Source: Porphyrobacter sp. AAP60 (lineage in GTDB: Bacteria > Pseudomonadota > Alphaproteobacteria > Sphingomonadales > Sphingomonadaceae). From it: a stretch of DNA of 64,000 nucleotides. Under the pieces are notes generated by a model. The model was not told where the DNA came from, ran no database searches, and saw only the letters and a list, made by a program, of their open reading frames with translations. The stretch is taken from positions 124,001-188,000 of the forward strand of contig NZ_LJHV01000008.1 in NCBI RefSeq assembly GCF_001296025.1, written 5' to 3'. Below are positions 8,319 to 17,066 of the stretch, piece after piece. Numbering within the stretch: the stretch's first letter is position 1; each line of letters opens with the position of its first letter. A program made the position numbers and the translations under genes.

Positions 8319-9416
8319 ATGGCTGGCAAAAATAACCCCTGGGGCGGCTCCGGCAACGGTGACGAGCCCGGCAATGAAGGCGGCAGCGGGGGCGGTAGCG
8401 GCGGTGGGCCGCGCAACCCGTGGCTGCCCGGCGGGAACGAGCCCGGCAAACGCCGCTCGGCCAGCATCGAGGATATTTTCAAGACCCGCGGCCCCGAAGG
8501 CCCGCGCCGCGCCGGCGGTGGCCCCGGCGGCCCCGGCTTCCGCCTGCCCGAACGCAGCAACGGCAAAAGCTGGCTGCCCTTCATCCTCGGCGGGATCGCT
8601 GCCGTGTGGATCCTCTTGTCGAGCTTCCATTTCGTCCAGCCGGGCGAACAGGCAGTGGTGACATGGCTGGGCGGCAAATATTCGGACACGCTCGATTCGG
8701 GCACGAACATTACCGCGCCCTGGCCGATCCAGATTGTCGAAAAGGAAAACGTGACTCAGATCCGCTCGGAAGAGGTGCCCGGCACCGCCACCGAAAAGCT
8801 GATCCTCACCGCCGATCAGAACCTGGTCGATCTGTCTTACGTGATCCGCTGGAACATCTCTGACCTGACACTTTACAAATACCAGCTGGCCGATCCGCGC
8901 AACGCGCTGATGGAAATCGGCGAGGCCGCCATGCGCGGGGCCGTGGCGCGGCAGGGGCTCGACAAGGTGCTGACCGGTGAAGGCCGCGCCGAAATCGAAC
9001 AGGATGTGCGCGAACGCATGCAGGCACGGCTTGATGCCTATCGTTCGGGCATTCTGGTGCAGGGTATCGAAATCAACAAGACCGATCCGCCAAGCCGGGT
9101 CGAGGAAGCGTTCAAGGACGTGTCGTCCGCGCAACAGGATGCCGACGCCGCGATCAACCGTTCACGCGCCGTGGCGCAGCAGGTGCTCGCACGGGCACAG
9201 GGCGACGCGAGCGAGTTCAACAATATTTACGAAGAATACCGCCTCGCCCCCGAAGTGACGCGCCGCCGGCTTTATTATGAAACCATGGAGGCGGTGCTGT
9301 CCAAGACCGACAAGACCATCGTCGAATCCGGTAATGTCACCCCGTATCTGCCGCTGCCCGAATTGCGGCGCCGGGCACAAACCCCGGCCCCGCCCTCGCA
9401 GGCACAGGGAGAGTAA
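8319..9416 (+). CDS. hflK: HflK, FtsH protease modulator (SPFH/band 7)
   Basis: A 365-residue protein with a glycine-rich cytoplasmic N-terminus (MAGKNNPWGGSGNG), one transmembrane segment (LPFILGGIAAVWILLSSF) and a periplasmic band-7 domain starting VQPGEQAVVTWLG, then a coiled region rich in Ala/Asp/Arg. With HflC it forms a large membrane assembly around FtsH that tempers degradation of membrane proteins. The ATG at 8319 is chosen since homologues begin MAGKNNPWG. An in-frame ATG at 8262 would add 19 residues with no family counterpart. It is followed 5 bp later by hflC. Confidence 0.92.
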   Translation: MAGKNNPWGGSGNGDEPGNEGGSGGGSGGGPRNPWLPGGNEPGKRRSASIEDIFKTRGPEGPRRAGGGPGGPGFRLPERSNGKSWLPFILGGIAAVWILLSSFHFVQPGEQAVVTWLGGKYSDTLDSGTNITAPWPIQIVEKENVTQIRSEEVPGTATEKLILTADQNLVDLSYVIRWNISDLTLYKYQLADPRNALMEIGEAAMRGAVARQGLDKVLTGEGRAEIEQDVRERMQARLDAYRSGILVQGIEINKTDPPSRVEEAFKDVSSAQQDADAAINRSRAVAQQVLARAQGDASEFNNIYEEYRLAPEVTRRRLYYETMEAVLSKTDKTIVESGNVTPYLPLPELRRRAQTPAPPSQAQGE

Positions 9417-9421
9417 GACCC

Positions 9422-10270
9422 ATGAATTCTGTGCTTCAGAACTACAAGGCGCTCTTTATCGTCGCGATCATCGCCCTGGTGGCGCTGGCATCGACGGTTG
9501 TGATCATCCCCGAAACCCATCAGGCCGTGGTTATCCGCACCGGCCAGCCGCATCGTGTGTTGAACCAGTTCCGCCCCGATCAGCCTTACGGCCAGACGGG
9601 TGCAGGTATTAACTGGCGCATCCCGATTGCCGAAGAAGTTCAGATGGTCGATCGCCGGGTGCTCGATCTCGACATGTCGCGTCAGCAGGTGCTCTCGAAT
9701 GATCAGCAGCGGCTTCAGGTCGATGCCTATGCGCGCTATCGCATCATCGATCCGGTCAAGCTGGTCGAACGCGCCGGAACCGAGCGCCAGCTGGAAGCGC
9801 AGTTGCTGCCAATCCTCACCTCGGTGCTGCGGCAGGAACTGGGCCGGCGCCCGTTTTCGGCGCTGATCAATGCCGAACGCGGCACGGCGATGACCAACAT
9901 CACCCGCACACTGGATGCACAGGCGCGCAATTACGGCGCGCAGGTGCTGGACGTACGGATCAAGGCGGCTGACCTTCCCGAAGGCCGCCCGCTCGATGCC
10001 GCCTTCACCCGGATGGAAACCGACCGGCAGGAAGAAGCCGCGACCATCCGTGCCGCCGGGCAACGCGATGCGCAGATCATCCAGGCCGAAGCGAATGCCG
10101 AGGCTGCCCGCACCTACGCCGATGCCTATGGCAAGGATCCGCAGTTCTACGATTTCTACCGTGCCATGCAGAGTTATCGCCAGACGTTCCTGTCGGGCGA
10201 AGGCCAAAGCGCCATGGTTCTGTCGGAGGATAGCGAATACTTCCGCCAGTTCCGCGGCGGCACCCGCTGA
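9422..10270 (+). CDS. hflC: HflC, FtsH protease modulator (SPFH/band 7)
   Basis: A 282-residue partner of HflK. One N-terminal transmembrane helix (LFIVAIIALVALASTVVII) is followed by the band-7 domain (ETHQAVVIRTGQPHRV...) and a C-terminal helical stretch with EAEAAR-type heptads (AAGQRDAQIIQAEANAEAARTYADAYG). It is read in the hflK-hflC operon with a 5-bp gap. The order hflK-hflC-degP joins two layers of envelope protein quality control. Confidence 0.93.
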   Translation: MNSVLQNYKALFIVAIIALVALASTVVIIPETHQAVVIRTGQPHRVLNQFRPDQPYGQTGAGINWRIPIAEEVQMVDRRVLDLDMSRQQVLSNDQQRLQVDAYARYRIIDPVKLVERAGTERQLEAQLLPILTSVLRQELGRRPFSALINAERGTAMTNITRTLDAQARNYGAQVLDVRIKAADLPEGRPLDAAFTRMETDRQEEAATIRAAGQRDAQIIQAEANAEAARTYADAYGKDPQFYDFYRAMQSYRQTFLSGEGQSAMVLSEDSEYFRQFRGGTR

Positions 10271-10352
10271 CGCGTTCGACCAGCGGCTGATAGCGTCCGG
10301 CAAACGGGGGCGATGTTCAATCGCCGTTCAGGCCCGGACAGCGCATTTGGGG

Positions 10353-10384
10353 CATTGAAACCAGCCGTCTGGCTGGCCCCGTCA
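10353..10384 (+). promoter_or_regulatory. Possible RpoH (heat-shock) promoter for the DegP-type gene, with hairpin in the spacer
   Basis: CATTGAAA (10353-10360) and CCCCGTCA (10377-10384) are separated by 16 bp. They resemble the sigma-32 elements CTTGAAA and CCCCATNT. The spacer is itself a perfect inverted repeat, CCAGCC-GTCT-GGCTGG (10361-10376), which could be an operator or the hflC terminator stem. The downstream gene starts 62 bp later and is a classic heat-shock target. Motif match only. Confidence 0.4.
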
Positions 10385-10446
10385 AAGGTTTGAGGAACGC
10401 AGCGGCAACCCCGTGCATTCCTTCATTGGATAAGGACCATGAGGAC

Positions 10447-11985
10447 GTGAAGAACGTGCGCTACGTATATGGACTTTCAAGCGCGCTGCTGGTGGGCGGC
10501 GCTGCCATTTCGCTGATTACCGGTGCGCCTGTGGGCGCGCAGGTGGCTCAGAATGATGAAACGGTGATGAACCGCGTGGTTCCGGTTGCCGGTGCGCCTG
10601 CAAGCTTTGCGGATCTGACCGCGCAGCTCCAGCCAGCCGTGGTCAATATCGCCACCCGCCAGCGGATCGAAGTGCAGAACAACCCGTTCGCGGGCACCCC
10701 CTTTGCTGAACTGTTCAACCGCCGTCAGGGCGGTGGCAGCGGCCAGCCGCAGACCCGCGAGGCGCAATCCCTGGGTTCGGGCTTCATCATTTCGGCAGAT
10801 GGGTTTGTGGTCACGAACAACCACGTGATTTCGCCGCCCGATACGCGGGCAAAGCTGGAATCGATCACTGTCACCCTGCCCGATGGCACGGAATACGAAG
10901 CCGAACTGGTCGGCGCGGACGCCGCATCCGACCTTGCCGTGCTCAAGATCAAGGCCAATCGCAGTTTCCCCTATGTTGCATTCGGCGATTCCAGTGCGAC
11001 CCGCGTGGGCGAATGGGTGGTGGCAATCGGCAATCCCTTCGGCCTTGGCGGCACTGTAACCAGCGGAATTATCTCGGCGGTGTACCGCAACACCGGCCAG
11101 GGCGGCGCCTATGATCGTTATCTCCAGACCGATGCCAGCATCAACCGCGGCAATTCGGGCGGCCCGCTGTTCGACATGCGCGGCAATGTCATCGGTATCA
11201 ACAATGCGATCTTCTCACCTTCGGGCGGAAGTGTCGGCATCGGCTTTGCGATCCCCGCCGAAATTGCTGCTCCGATTGTGGAGCAGCTGCGTTCGGGCCG
11301 GGAAATCCAGCGCGGCTATCTCGGTGTGCAGCTTCAGCCGATCGACGAAGATTTCGCTGCCTCGCTTGGCTTGCCCAAACGGCGCGGGGAACTGGTCCAG
11401 ACCGTGCAGGATGACAGCCCGGCCTTGCGCGCAGGATTGAAGCCCGGCGATATCGTCACCAAGGTCAACGGCAAGGACGTGACGGCTGAACAAACCGTCT
11501 CCTTCCTCGTCGCCAATCTCGAACCGGGCGCGCAGGTGCCGGTCGAATTGCTGCGCGATGGCAAAACGGTGGCCCTCAATGTCACCCTCGGCAAACGTCC
11601 CACCGAAGCGGAATTGCGCCAGCAGGCCCAGACCTTCGATCCCGACGCGGAAGAACCGATGGCACCGGGCGCTTCGGATGGCACGATCGAAGAAAAGCTC
11701 GGCCTGCAGGTGATCCCCATGACCGCGCAGATCGCCCGCTCGCTGGGCGTTCCGACCGATACCAAGGGCGTGGTGATCGGCACCGTCGATCCCAATTCGG
11801 ACGCGGCGCGCAAGGGCTTGCGCCGCGGCGACATCGTGCTGTCGGCCAATTATCAGGCGGTGGCTTCGGTTGAAGACCTGCTGGCACAGGTCAATGCCGC
11901 TAGCGCCGAGAACCGCGAGGCGATCCTGCTGCGCGTCCAGCGCCGCACCCAGCCGCCGGCCTTCTTCCCGATCCGCCTGCGCTGA
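10447..11985 (+). CDS. degP: Do-family periplasmic serine protease (DegP/HtrA)
   Basis: A 512-residue protein if started at GTG 10447 (VKNVRYVYGL), which leaves a clean signal peptide ending near GAPVGAQ. The trypsin-like domain has His in TNNHVIS, Asp in AASDLAVLKI and nucleophile Ser in GNSGGPLF. Two PDZ domains follow (about residues 290-375 and 420-505), as in DegP/MucD. It degrades or chaperones misfolded envelope proteins. In-frame codons upstream of 10447 look untranslated, and an AAGGA lies about 11 bp before the GTG. It follows hflKC and has its own strong terminator shared with the convergent penicillin-binding protein gene. Confidence 0.93.
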   Translation: MKNVRYVYGLSSALLVGGAAISLITGAPVGAQVAQNDETVMNRVVPVAGAPASFADLTAQLQPAVVNIATRQRIEVQNNPFAGTPFAELFNRRQGGGSGQPQTREAQSLGSGFIISADGFVVTNNHVISPPDTRAKLESITVTLPDGTEYEAELVGADAASDLAVLKIKANRSFPYVAFGDSSATRVGEWVVAIGNPFGLGGTVTSGIISAVYRNTGQGGAYDRYLQTDASINRGNSGGPLFDMRGNVIGINNAIFSPSGGSVGIGFAIPAEIAAPIVEQLRSGREIQRGYLGVQLQPIDEDFAASLGLPKRRGELVQTVQDDSPALRAGLKPGDIVTKVNGKDVTAEQTVSFLVANLEPGAQVPVELLRDGKTVALNVTLGKRPTEAELRQQAQTFDPDAEEPMAPGASDGTIEEKLGLQVIPMTAQIARSLGVPTDTKGVVIGTVDPNSDAARKGLRRGDIVLSANYQAVASVEDLLAQVNAASAENREAILLRVQRRTQPPAFFPIRLR

Positions 11986-12006
11986 ACGGTTTTACTGGCT
12001 ACAAGA

Positions 12007-12040
12007 AAGGGCGCCGGGATAATCTCCCGGCGCCCTTTTT
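12007..12040. terminator. Bidirectional rho-independent terminator
   Basis: The arms AAGGGCGCCGGGA (12007-12019) and TCCCGGCGCCCTT (12025-12037) are perfectly complementary around a 5-base loop. They are followed by a T-run on the plus strand and flanked by A residues that give U residues on the minus strand. The element sits in the 58-bp gap between the convergent degP and penicillin-binding protein genes. Confidence 0.9.
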
Positions 12041-12043
12041 GTA

Positions 12044-14233
12044 TCAGAAGACAGGCGATTGCTGGGCCTGGGATTGAGACTGGGACTGGGACTGCTGCTG
12101 GGCTGGCGGCAGCGGCGGCTGCGGCGGAACCCGGCGCGGCACCCGCGGTATTTCACCGCCCGTTGCCTCCTCCAGAAAATCCCGGCTGGCCGCAGGCGGA
12201 GCCTGTTCGCCCTCGATCCCCAGGGGGCTTTCCGCCGGATCGCGCCGACCGGGCTCGATCAGATTGCCCTGTTCATCGATGTAGTAATATTCGTCCGGAT
12301 CGCCGAACATCGCCTCTTCATCGGGCTCCAGCTGCCATTCGGGCAAGTTGAGCGTCACGTCGAATTCCTCGACCGGGCGATCCCTGACAGCATAGCGCAT
12401 ATAGGCGGCAAAAGCCTGCGCCGGGGCCCGCCCACCCTGCAAGCCCGATACCGCCCTGGCATCATCGCGGCCCATCCACACCCCTGTGGTGATCCCGCTG
12501 GAAAAACCGATGAACCAGCCGTCCTTGTTCGATGATGTGGTGCCGGTCTTGCCCGCCACCGGGCGTCCGATTTGCGCCGCGCGGCCCGTACCGGTCTGGA
12601 CTGCGGCCTGCAGGATATCGGTGGCACCGGCGACCACGTAATCGGGCACAAGCGACGACCTGCGCGTGGCTTCGTGGCTGTAGAGCACATCGCCGCTCGC
12701 GCTGGTCACTTTGGTGATGCCGTAAGGGGAGACCGCCTGCCCTTTGGCTGAAATCGCCGCAAAAGCCTGCGTCATCTCGATCACGCGCACCTCTGACGAC
12801 CCCAGCACCATCGAAGGGTAAGTCGACACTTGCGAACTGATCCCGAACCGCTTGGCCATCGACGAAACAGTGCCGAAGCCGACTTCATTGCCCAGCTGCG
12901 CCGCCACAGTGTTGATCGAAAAGGCAAACGCCGTGCGCACATCGGTTTCGCCGATATTGCGCCCGTTGGAATTGCGCGGGCTCCAGCCGTTGATCGTCAC
13001 CGGCGTGTCGACCACTTTGTCCTCGGGCGTATAGCCAGCCTCCAAGGCGGCAAGATAGACAAACAGCTTCCATGCAGAACCCGGCTGACGCATCGCGGCG
13101 GTGGCGCGGTTGTAATTGCTTTCAACATAATCGGTGCCGCCGACCATCGCGAGGATCGCCCCGTCACGATCAAGGCTGACCAGCGCGCCTTGCGTTCCAC
13201 TGGGCGTGTTGGCCTCGATCGCGGCGGTGGCGGCGCGCTGCATCCCGATGTCGAGCGTCGTCCACACCTCGATCGGCTCGTAAGTTTCAGGCAGGATGAT
13301 ATCGAGCTGCGGCAGCACCCAATCCGTGAAATACCGCACCGAGTTCTGGCCCGACTGTTCCTTGAGCTGCACCGCGCTGACATCGACAGCCGCCTGATCG
13401 GCGGAAATATAGCCCTGTTCGCGCATCAACCGCAGCACCACCTGCGCACGGTCAACCGCGGCCTGCACATCGGCTGTGGGCGAATAGCGGCTGGGCGCCT
13501 TGACCAGCCCGGCAATAATCGCGGCTTCCTCGACGCTCAGCTCGGTGGCCGGGTGGCTGAAGAACTTGCGGCTGGCGGAATCGATGCCATAGGCGCCGCC
13601 GCCGAAATAGACCTTGTTGAGATAAAGCTCGAGGATCTCGTCCTTGGAAAACCGCCATTCCAGCGCCATCGCCAGCACCGCTTCGCGCGCCTTGCGGTCA
13701 AGCGAGCGGTTGTTGTTGAGGAACAGGTTGCGCGCCAGCTGCTGGGTAATCGTGGAGGTGCCGCCCAACCTTGCGCGCGTTCCTGTCAGCCCTTCGATCA
13801 GCGCGCCGGTCAGCCGCACCGGATCGACGCCGTAATGCGACCGGAAGCGCTTGTCTTCCACCGCGACCATCGCGTTGGTCATGTTTTCAGGGATTTCTTC
13901 GTAATCCAGCCACTCGCCAAAGCTGGGGCCAAGCTCCACCAGCTCGCGCCCGTCACGCGCGCGCACCACGATGGTCTGCCCCGGCTGGGTTGCCTGCAAG
14001 GTTCCGTAGCTGGGCAGGGATTGTGCCGCGAAGATCACGGCAAAAGCCAGAAACACCGCGCCCAGCAGCGCCAACGCGGCCCCGCCCAGCAGCCCGCGCT
14101 TCAGCCAGCGGCGCCAGCGCGGCGGAGGTTCGCCGCCCGCACCGTTCACCGGAGGCGTTGCTGACCGTTCGGTCGCCGCCCGGCGCTTTCCGCGCGCGTT
14201 CCTGGCCTGCAACCGCTCACCCCTTTTCGACAT
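12044..14233 (-). CDS. mrcA: Class A penicillin-binding protein (PBP1A-type, bifunctional)
   Basis: A 729-residue peptidoglycan glycosyltransferase/transpeptidase. A basic cytoplasmic N-terminus, one membrane anchor (LLGGAALALLGAVFLAFAVI) and the GT51 domain with catalytic Glu126 in VAVEDKRF come first. The transpeptidase domain has the SxxK serine in PGSAWK, an SxN (SIN) and the KTGTT triad. The C-terminus is an extended acidic/proline-rich tail (about residues 620-729) ending in a Ser-Gln dipeptide run. It polymerises and cross-links wall glycan in the periplasm. The E. coli symbol is used for the family; exact orthology with mrcA is not proven. Confidence 0.92.
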   Translation of the reverse strand: MSKRGERLQARNARGKRRAATERSATPPVNGAGGEPPPRWRRWLKRGLLGGAALALLGAVFLAFAVIFAAQSLPSYGTLQATQPGQTIVVRARDGRELVELGPSFGEWLDYEEIPENMTNAMVAVEDKRFRSHYGVDPVRLTGALIEGLTGTRARLGGTSTITQQLARNLFLNNNRSLDRKAREAVLAMALEWRFSKDEILELYLNKVYFGGGAYGIDSASRKFFSHPATELSVEEAAIIAGLVKAPSRYSPTADVQAAVDRAQVVLRLMREQGYISADQAAVDVSAVQLKEQSGQNSVRYFTDWVLPQLDIILPETYEPIEVWTTLDIGMQRAATAAIEANTPSGTQGALVSLDRDGAILAMVGGTDYVESNYNRATAAMRQPGSAWKLFVYLAALEAGYTPEDKVVDTPVTINGWSPRNSNGRNIGETDVRTAFAFSINTVAAQLGNEVGFGTVSSMAKRFGISSQVSTYPSMVLGSSEVRVIEMTQAFAAISAKGQAVSPYGITKVTSASGDVLYSHEATRRSSLVPDYVVAGATDILQAAVQTGTGRAAQIGRPVAGKTGTTSSNKDGWFIGFSSGITTGVWMGRDDARAVSGLQGGRAPAQAFAAYMRYAVRDRPVEEFDVTLNLPEWQLEPDEEAMFGDPDEYYYIDEQGNLIEPGRRDPAESPLGIEGEQAPPAASRDFLEEATGGEIPRVPRRVPPQPPLPPAQQQSQSQSQSQAQQSPVF

Positions 14234-14366
14234 TGTCCATGCTCAATTGATGCCCGCCGCCAAGTGGTGAGACCCCGACGCCTTGCATAGGCAAGTTGTA
14301 ACCGCGGGTGAACCGGCAATCGCGCACCATCCCCCGGACATCCCCCGTTCACCCTTTGCAGGCTGC

Positions 14367-14774
14367 TCAGTCTTCTGCCGGGGTGAAGATGAGCGCAGCG
14401 GAATTGATGCAATACCGCAGGCCGCCCTGTTCGGGCGGGCCATCGGGAAACACATGGCCCAGATGCCCGCCGCACGTCCCGCAGCGCACTTCGGTGCGGA
14501 TCATGCCGTAAGCGGTATCGCGATGTTCTTCGATCACCTCCTCATCCGCAGGCCGGGTGAAAGCGGGCCAACCACAGCCGGAATTATACTTGGCGGTCGA
14601 ATAGAACAATTGCGTGCCGCAGGCGGCGCAATGATATTCGCCTTCGTCATAGAACTTGTCATATTCGCCAGTGAAGGCGCGTTCGGTCCCGGCTTCGCGC
14701 AGCACATGATACTGCATGGGATCAAGCTTCTCGCGCCATTCGGCGTCGGTGATAGTGCGGGGATCGTCGATCAT
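14367..14774 (-). CDS. msrB: Peptide-methionine (R)-S-oxide reductase MsrB
   Basis: A 135-residue stand-alone MsrB that repairs the R form of methionine sulfoxide. It carries the structural zinc cysteines Cys49/Cys52 (HCAAC) and Cys98/Cys101 ([13 protein letters not shown]), the resolving Cys67 in GCGWPAF and the catalytic Cys122 in RYCINSAAL. The start at 14774 (MIDDPRTI) has a good AGGAAG upstream. An in-frame start 7 codons earlier lacks one. No signal peptide, so cytosolic. A type C repeat separates it from the downstream glutathione transferase gene on the other side of its promoter. Confidence 0.95.
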   Translation of the reverse strand: MIDDPRTITDAEWREKLDPMQYHVLREAGTERAFTGEYDKFYDEGEYHCAACGTQLFYSTAKYNSGCGWPAFTRPADEEVIEEHRDTAYGMIRTEVRCGTCGGHLGHVFPDGPPEQGGLRYCINSAALIFTPAED

Positions 14775-14803
14775 AAGGCTTCCTCTCTCGTGCACGCCAA
14801 TAT

Positions 14804-14878
14804 CGGAATGTCGAAGACATTCCGCAAGCGCGACTGCGCGCCCGCAGCGACGGGGCCTTCAGGCCCCGTGAGCGAGGA
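14804..14878. repeat. Two-copy hairpin element with compensatory stems (type C, copy 2)
   Basis: Hairpin 1 is CGGAATGTC-GAA-GACATTCCG (14804-14824) and hairpin 2 is ACGGGGCC-TTCA-GGCCCCGT (14850-14869). The linker CAAGCGCGACTGCGCGCCCG and the tail GTGAGCGAGGA match copy 1 at 2217-2287 in order and spacing, with 55 aligned positions and no gaps. The stems have different sequences but equal geometry. It abuts the gst stop codon and lacks the third hairpin seen in copy 1. Confidence 0.75.
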
Positions 14879-14880
14879 TG

Positions 14881-15549
14881 CTACCCATCCACCTGCGCAT
14901 AATGCGGCGGCGGCTTGATCTGCTCCATCCGCTCGGTCAGCAGCGGGCGAAAGCTCGGCCTGCTTTTGAATACGGCATACCAGCCACGCGATTGTTCGTG
15001 CCCGGCCCAGTCGATCCCGCCGAGATAATCCGCGACCGAAATCTGTGCCGCCGCCGCCAGATCAGCGAGGCTCATCGTGGAACCTGCCACCCATGGCCGG
15101 TTGTCGATCAACCAGTCGAGATAGTCGAGATGCCCGTGCGCCATCTTCATGGCATTGCGCAGCGCGCCGCTATCGGGCGGTTGGCGCAGGATCCGCTTCT
15201 TCATCCGTTCCGACAAAAGCGGGGCAGTGACATCGGCGTAGAAATTCTCGTCGAACAGCGCGACCAGACGGCGGATTTCGGCGCGCTGCGCTGCCGTGCC
15301 GTTGATCATCGGGGTGCGATCGACCGTCTCCTCGAAATATTCCGCAATCGCCCGGCTATCGGGGATGATGACGTTCTTTTCCTGATTGACAATCACCGGA
15401 GTGCGCCCGGCCGGATTGAGGTTGAAGAACATGTCGGATGCAGCCCACGGGTCTTCGCGCACCAGATCGAAGGGAATGTTCTTTTCGCTCAGCAGCAGCC
15501 GGATCTTGCGACTGAAAGGGCATAGCGGGAATTGATGGAGTTGCCACAT
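14881..15549 (-). CDS. Glutathione S-transferase family protein
   Basis: A 222-residue two-domain protein. The thioredoxin-like N-terminal domain opens MWQLHQFPLCPFSRKIRLLL with a CPFS active-site-type motif and has the glutathione-binding NPAGRTPVIV cis-proline and PDSRAI segments. An all-helical C-terminal domain follows from about residue 90 (WLIDNRPWVAGSTMSLADLAAAAQISVADYLGG, the N-capping box region). It is cytosolic. The substrate is not predictable. It could be a thiol transferase rather than a conjugating enzyme because of the N-terminal cysteine. Confidence 0.85.
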   Translation of the reverse strand: MWQLHQFPLCPFSRKIRLLLSEKNIPFDLVREDPWAASDMFFNLNPAGRTPVIVNQEKNVIIPDSRAIAEYFEETVDRTPMINGTAAQRAEIRRLVALFDENFYADVTAPLLSERMKKRILRQPPDSGALRNAMKMAHGHLDYLDWLIDNRPWVAGSTMSLADLAAAAQISVADYLGGIDWAGHEQSRGWYAVFKSRPSFRPLLTERMEQIKPPPHYAQVDG

Positions 15550-15615
15550 AGGCCCGCTCCATGCCGCAATTCCAAAGTCAAATCCATGGCCCCGCGATGG
15601 TAAGCGGGGGAGTAT

Positions 15616-15975
15616 TCAGATGCCGGATGCTTCCAGCATCAACAGGCACGATGGCATGATCTTGTCCGTATCCCCGCTGGCGGCAAGCGCCCTGGCTTCA
15701 TCGCCCGCAAGCCGGGTGATCCCGGCGCGGTCAAGCCCGGTGGCATCCATCAATTGCGCCATCGCCAACACGAAGAATTCGCGCCCGCGGGTGCCCACAT
15801 CAGGCCACTGCCGGGCGCTGGCTTCGCCCTGCGCCTGCCGGTTGGCGACCAGCGCAAAGGCCGCAGCGCAGCGCAGCAGTGCACGGTTTTCCTGAGAGAT
15901 CACGGCAGGTTCGGAAGCAGCGGCCGCAGGCGCAGCCTGAAGCGCCAGTGCGGCGGCGAGAAGCGGGGTGAGCAT
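15616..15975 (-). CDS. Small exported protein of unknown function
   Basis: A 119-residue protein with a signal peptide (MLTPLLAAALALQAAPAAAA) and a mature part of about 98 residues predicted helical. It contains RCAAAFALVANRQAQG and a C-terminal CLLMLEASGI. One cysteine near each end of the mature part could form a periplasmic disulfide. I do not recognise a named family. Codon use and composition match the neighbours, and a signal sequence of this quality argues for a real gene. It lies between gst and the VOC gene and has no obvious operon partner. Confidence 0.65.
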   Translation of the reverse strand: MLTPLLAAALALQAAPAAAASEPAVISQENRALLRCAAAFALVANRQAQGEASARQWPDVGTRGREFFVLAMAQLMDATGLDRAGITRLAGDEARALAASGDTDKIMPSCLLMLEASGI

Positions 15976-16085
15976 GGCTTATTCTATGCACTGCGACATG
16001 AACCTTGCGCTACCGGAATCGGCATTGCCGCACGCCGGAATCCGTCCTAATCCGCAACCTGTCTTATGAGAGGAGACTTCTACCA

Positions 16086-16478
16086 ATGTTCAGTCACGTG
16101 ATGATCGGCACCAATGATTTCGATCGCGCCAAGGCGTTTTATGACGCCGTGCTCGCAACGCTCGGCGCAGGGCCCGGCAACATCAACGAAGCCGCCACCG
16201 GCCACAAGCGCGCGTTCTGGTTCCACAATGGCGGCATTTTCGCGATCAGCCAGCCGATCAACAACGAACCAGCGGCCTGCGCCAACGGATCGACGATCGG
16301 CTTTGCCTGCGACAGCCTCGAACAGGTTCAGGCGTTTCACGACGCGGCAGTCGCTGCGGGCGGCACCTCGATCGAGGACGCACCCGGCCCGCGCACCGGC
16401 GCGATGGGGACATTGAACCTCGGCTATGTGCTGGACCTGGACGGGCACAAGCTGTGCATGCTGCACCGCGCAGGCTGA
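16086..16478 (+). CDS. VOC/glyoxalase superfamily protein (paralogue 1)
   Basis: A 130-residue single-module vicinal-oxygen-chelate protein (MFSHVMIGTNDFDRAKAFYDAVL...). The fold has paired beta-alpha-beta-beta-beta units. Possible metal ligands are the early His4 and acidic residues near the end (YVLDLDGHKL). An AGGAG-like site precedes the ATG at 16086. A paralogue with the same GGTSIEDAPGPR segment is encoded at 32808-33203. Substrate unknown; members include lyases, dioxygenases and resistance proteins. It ends directly against the stop of convergent metW. Confidence 0.85.
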   Translation: MFSHVMIGTNDFDRAKAFYDAVLATLGAGPGNINEAATGHKRAFWFHNGGIFAISQPINNEPAACANGSTIGFACDSLEQVQAFHDAAVAAGGTSIEDAPGPRTGAMGTLNLGYVLDLDGHKLCMLHRAG

Positions 16479-17066
16479 TTACCGACTGAGTTCAAACACC
16501 GCGAATTCGGCGCGCCAGTTAGCTGCTGGCGCGCCGATTTGCGTTTCATTGGCGAAGAACCACGCGCGCTCGATGGTCGCGCCCTTGGCCCGCGCCAGAT
16601 CGCGGAAATCCTCGACCGTGACGTGGTGGATGTTCTGGGTCTCGTACCAGCTCACCGGCAGCGCGCGAGTCACCGGCATCCGCCCGCCGAACATCAGCGC
16701 GGCGCGGGTGCGCCAGTGGGCGAAGTTGGGGAACGACACGAAGGCGCGCCGCCCGACCCGCAGCAGTTCATCGAGGATCAGATCGGGCCGGGTCGCGGTC
16801 TGGAGCGTCTGGCTGAGGATCGCGTAGTCGAACGCCTTGTCGGGGTAATTCGCCAGATCGAGATTGGCATCGCCCTGTACAACCGAAAGCCCGCGCGACA
16901 CGCAGCGTTCGACCAGTTCGCCGTCAAGCTCCATGCCCCGCGCATCGCAGCCGCTGGCACTCTCCAGCTCCGCCATCAGCGCCCCGTCACCACAGCCAAT
17001 GTCCAGCACCCGGCTGCCGGGCGCAACGTGCGCAGCGATGGCGGCAAGATCGGGGCGTAAGGTCAC
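16479..17066 (-). CDS. metW: Methionine biosynthesis protein MetW
   Basis: A 195-residue SAM-methyltransferase-fold protein ([15 protein letters not shown], then the MetW-typical [35 protein letters not shown]). In proteobacteria MetW is encoded with MetX and is required for full homoserine acyltransferase activity in several species. Its start overlaps the metX stop by 4 bp (17063-17066), so the two are translationally coupled. Confidence 0.95.
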   Translation of the reverse strand: MTLRPDLAAIAAHVAPGSRVLDIGCGDGALMAELESASGCDARGMELDGELVERCVSRGLSVVQGDANLDLANYPDKAFDYAILSQTLQTATRPDLILDELLRVGRRAFVSFPNFAHWRTRAALMFGGRMPVTRALPVSWYETQNIHHVTVEDFRDLARAKGATIERAWFFANETQIGAPAANWRAEFAVFELSR

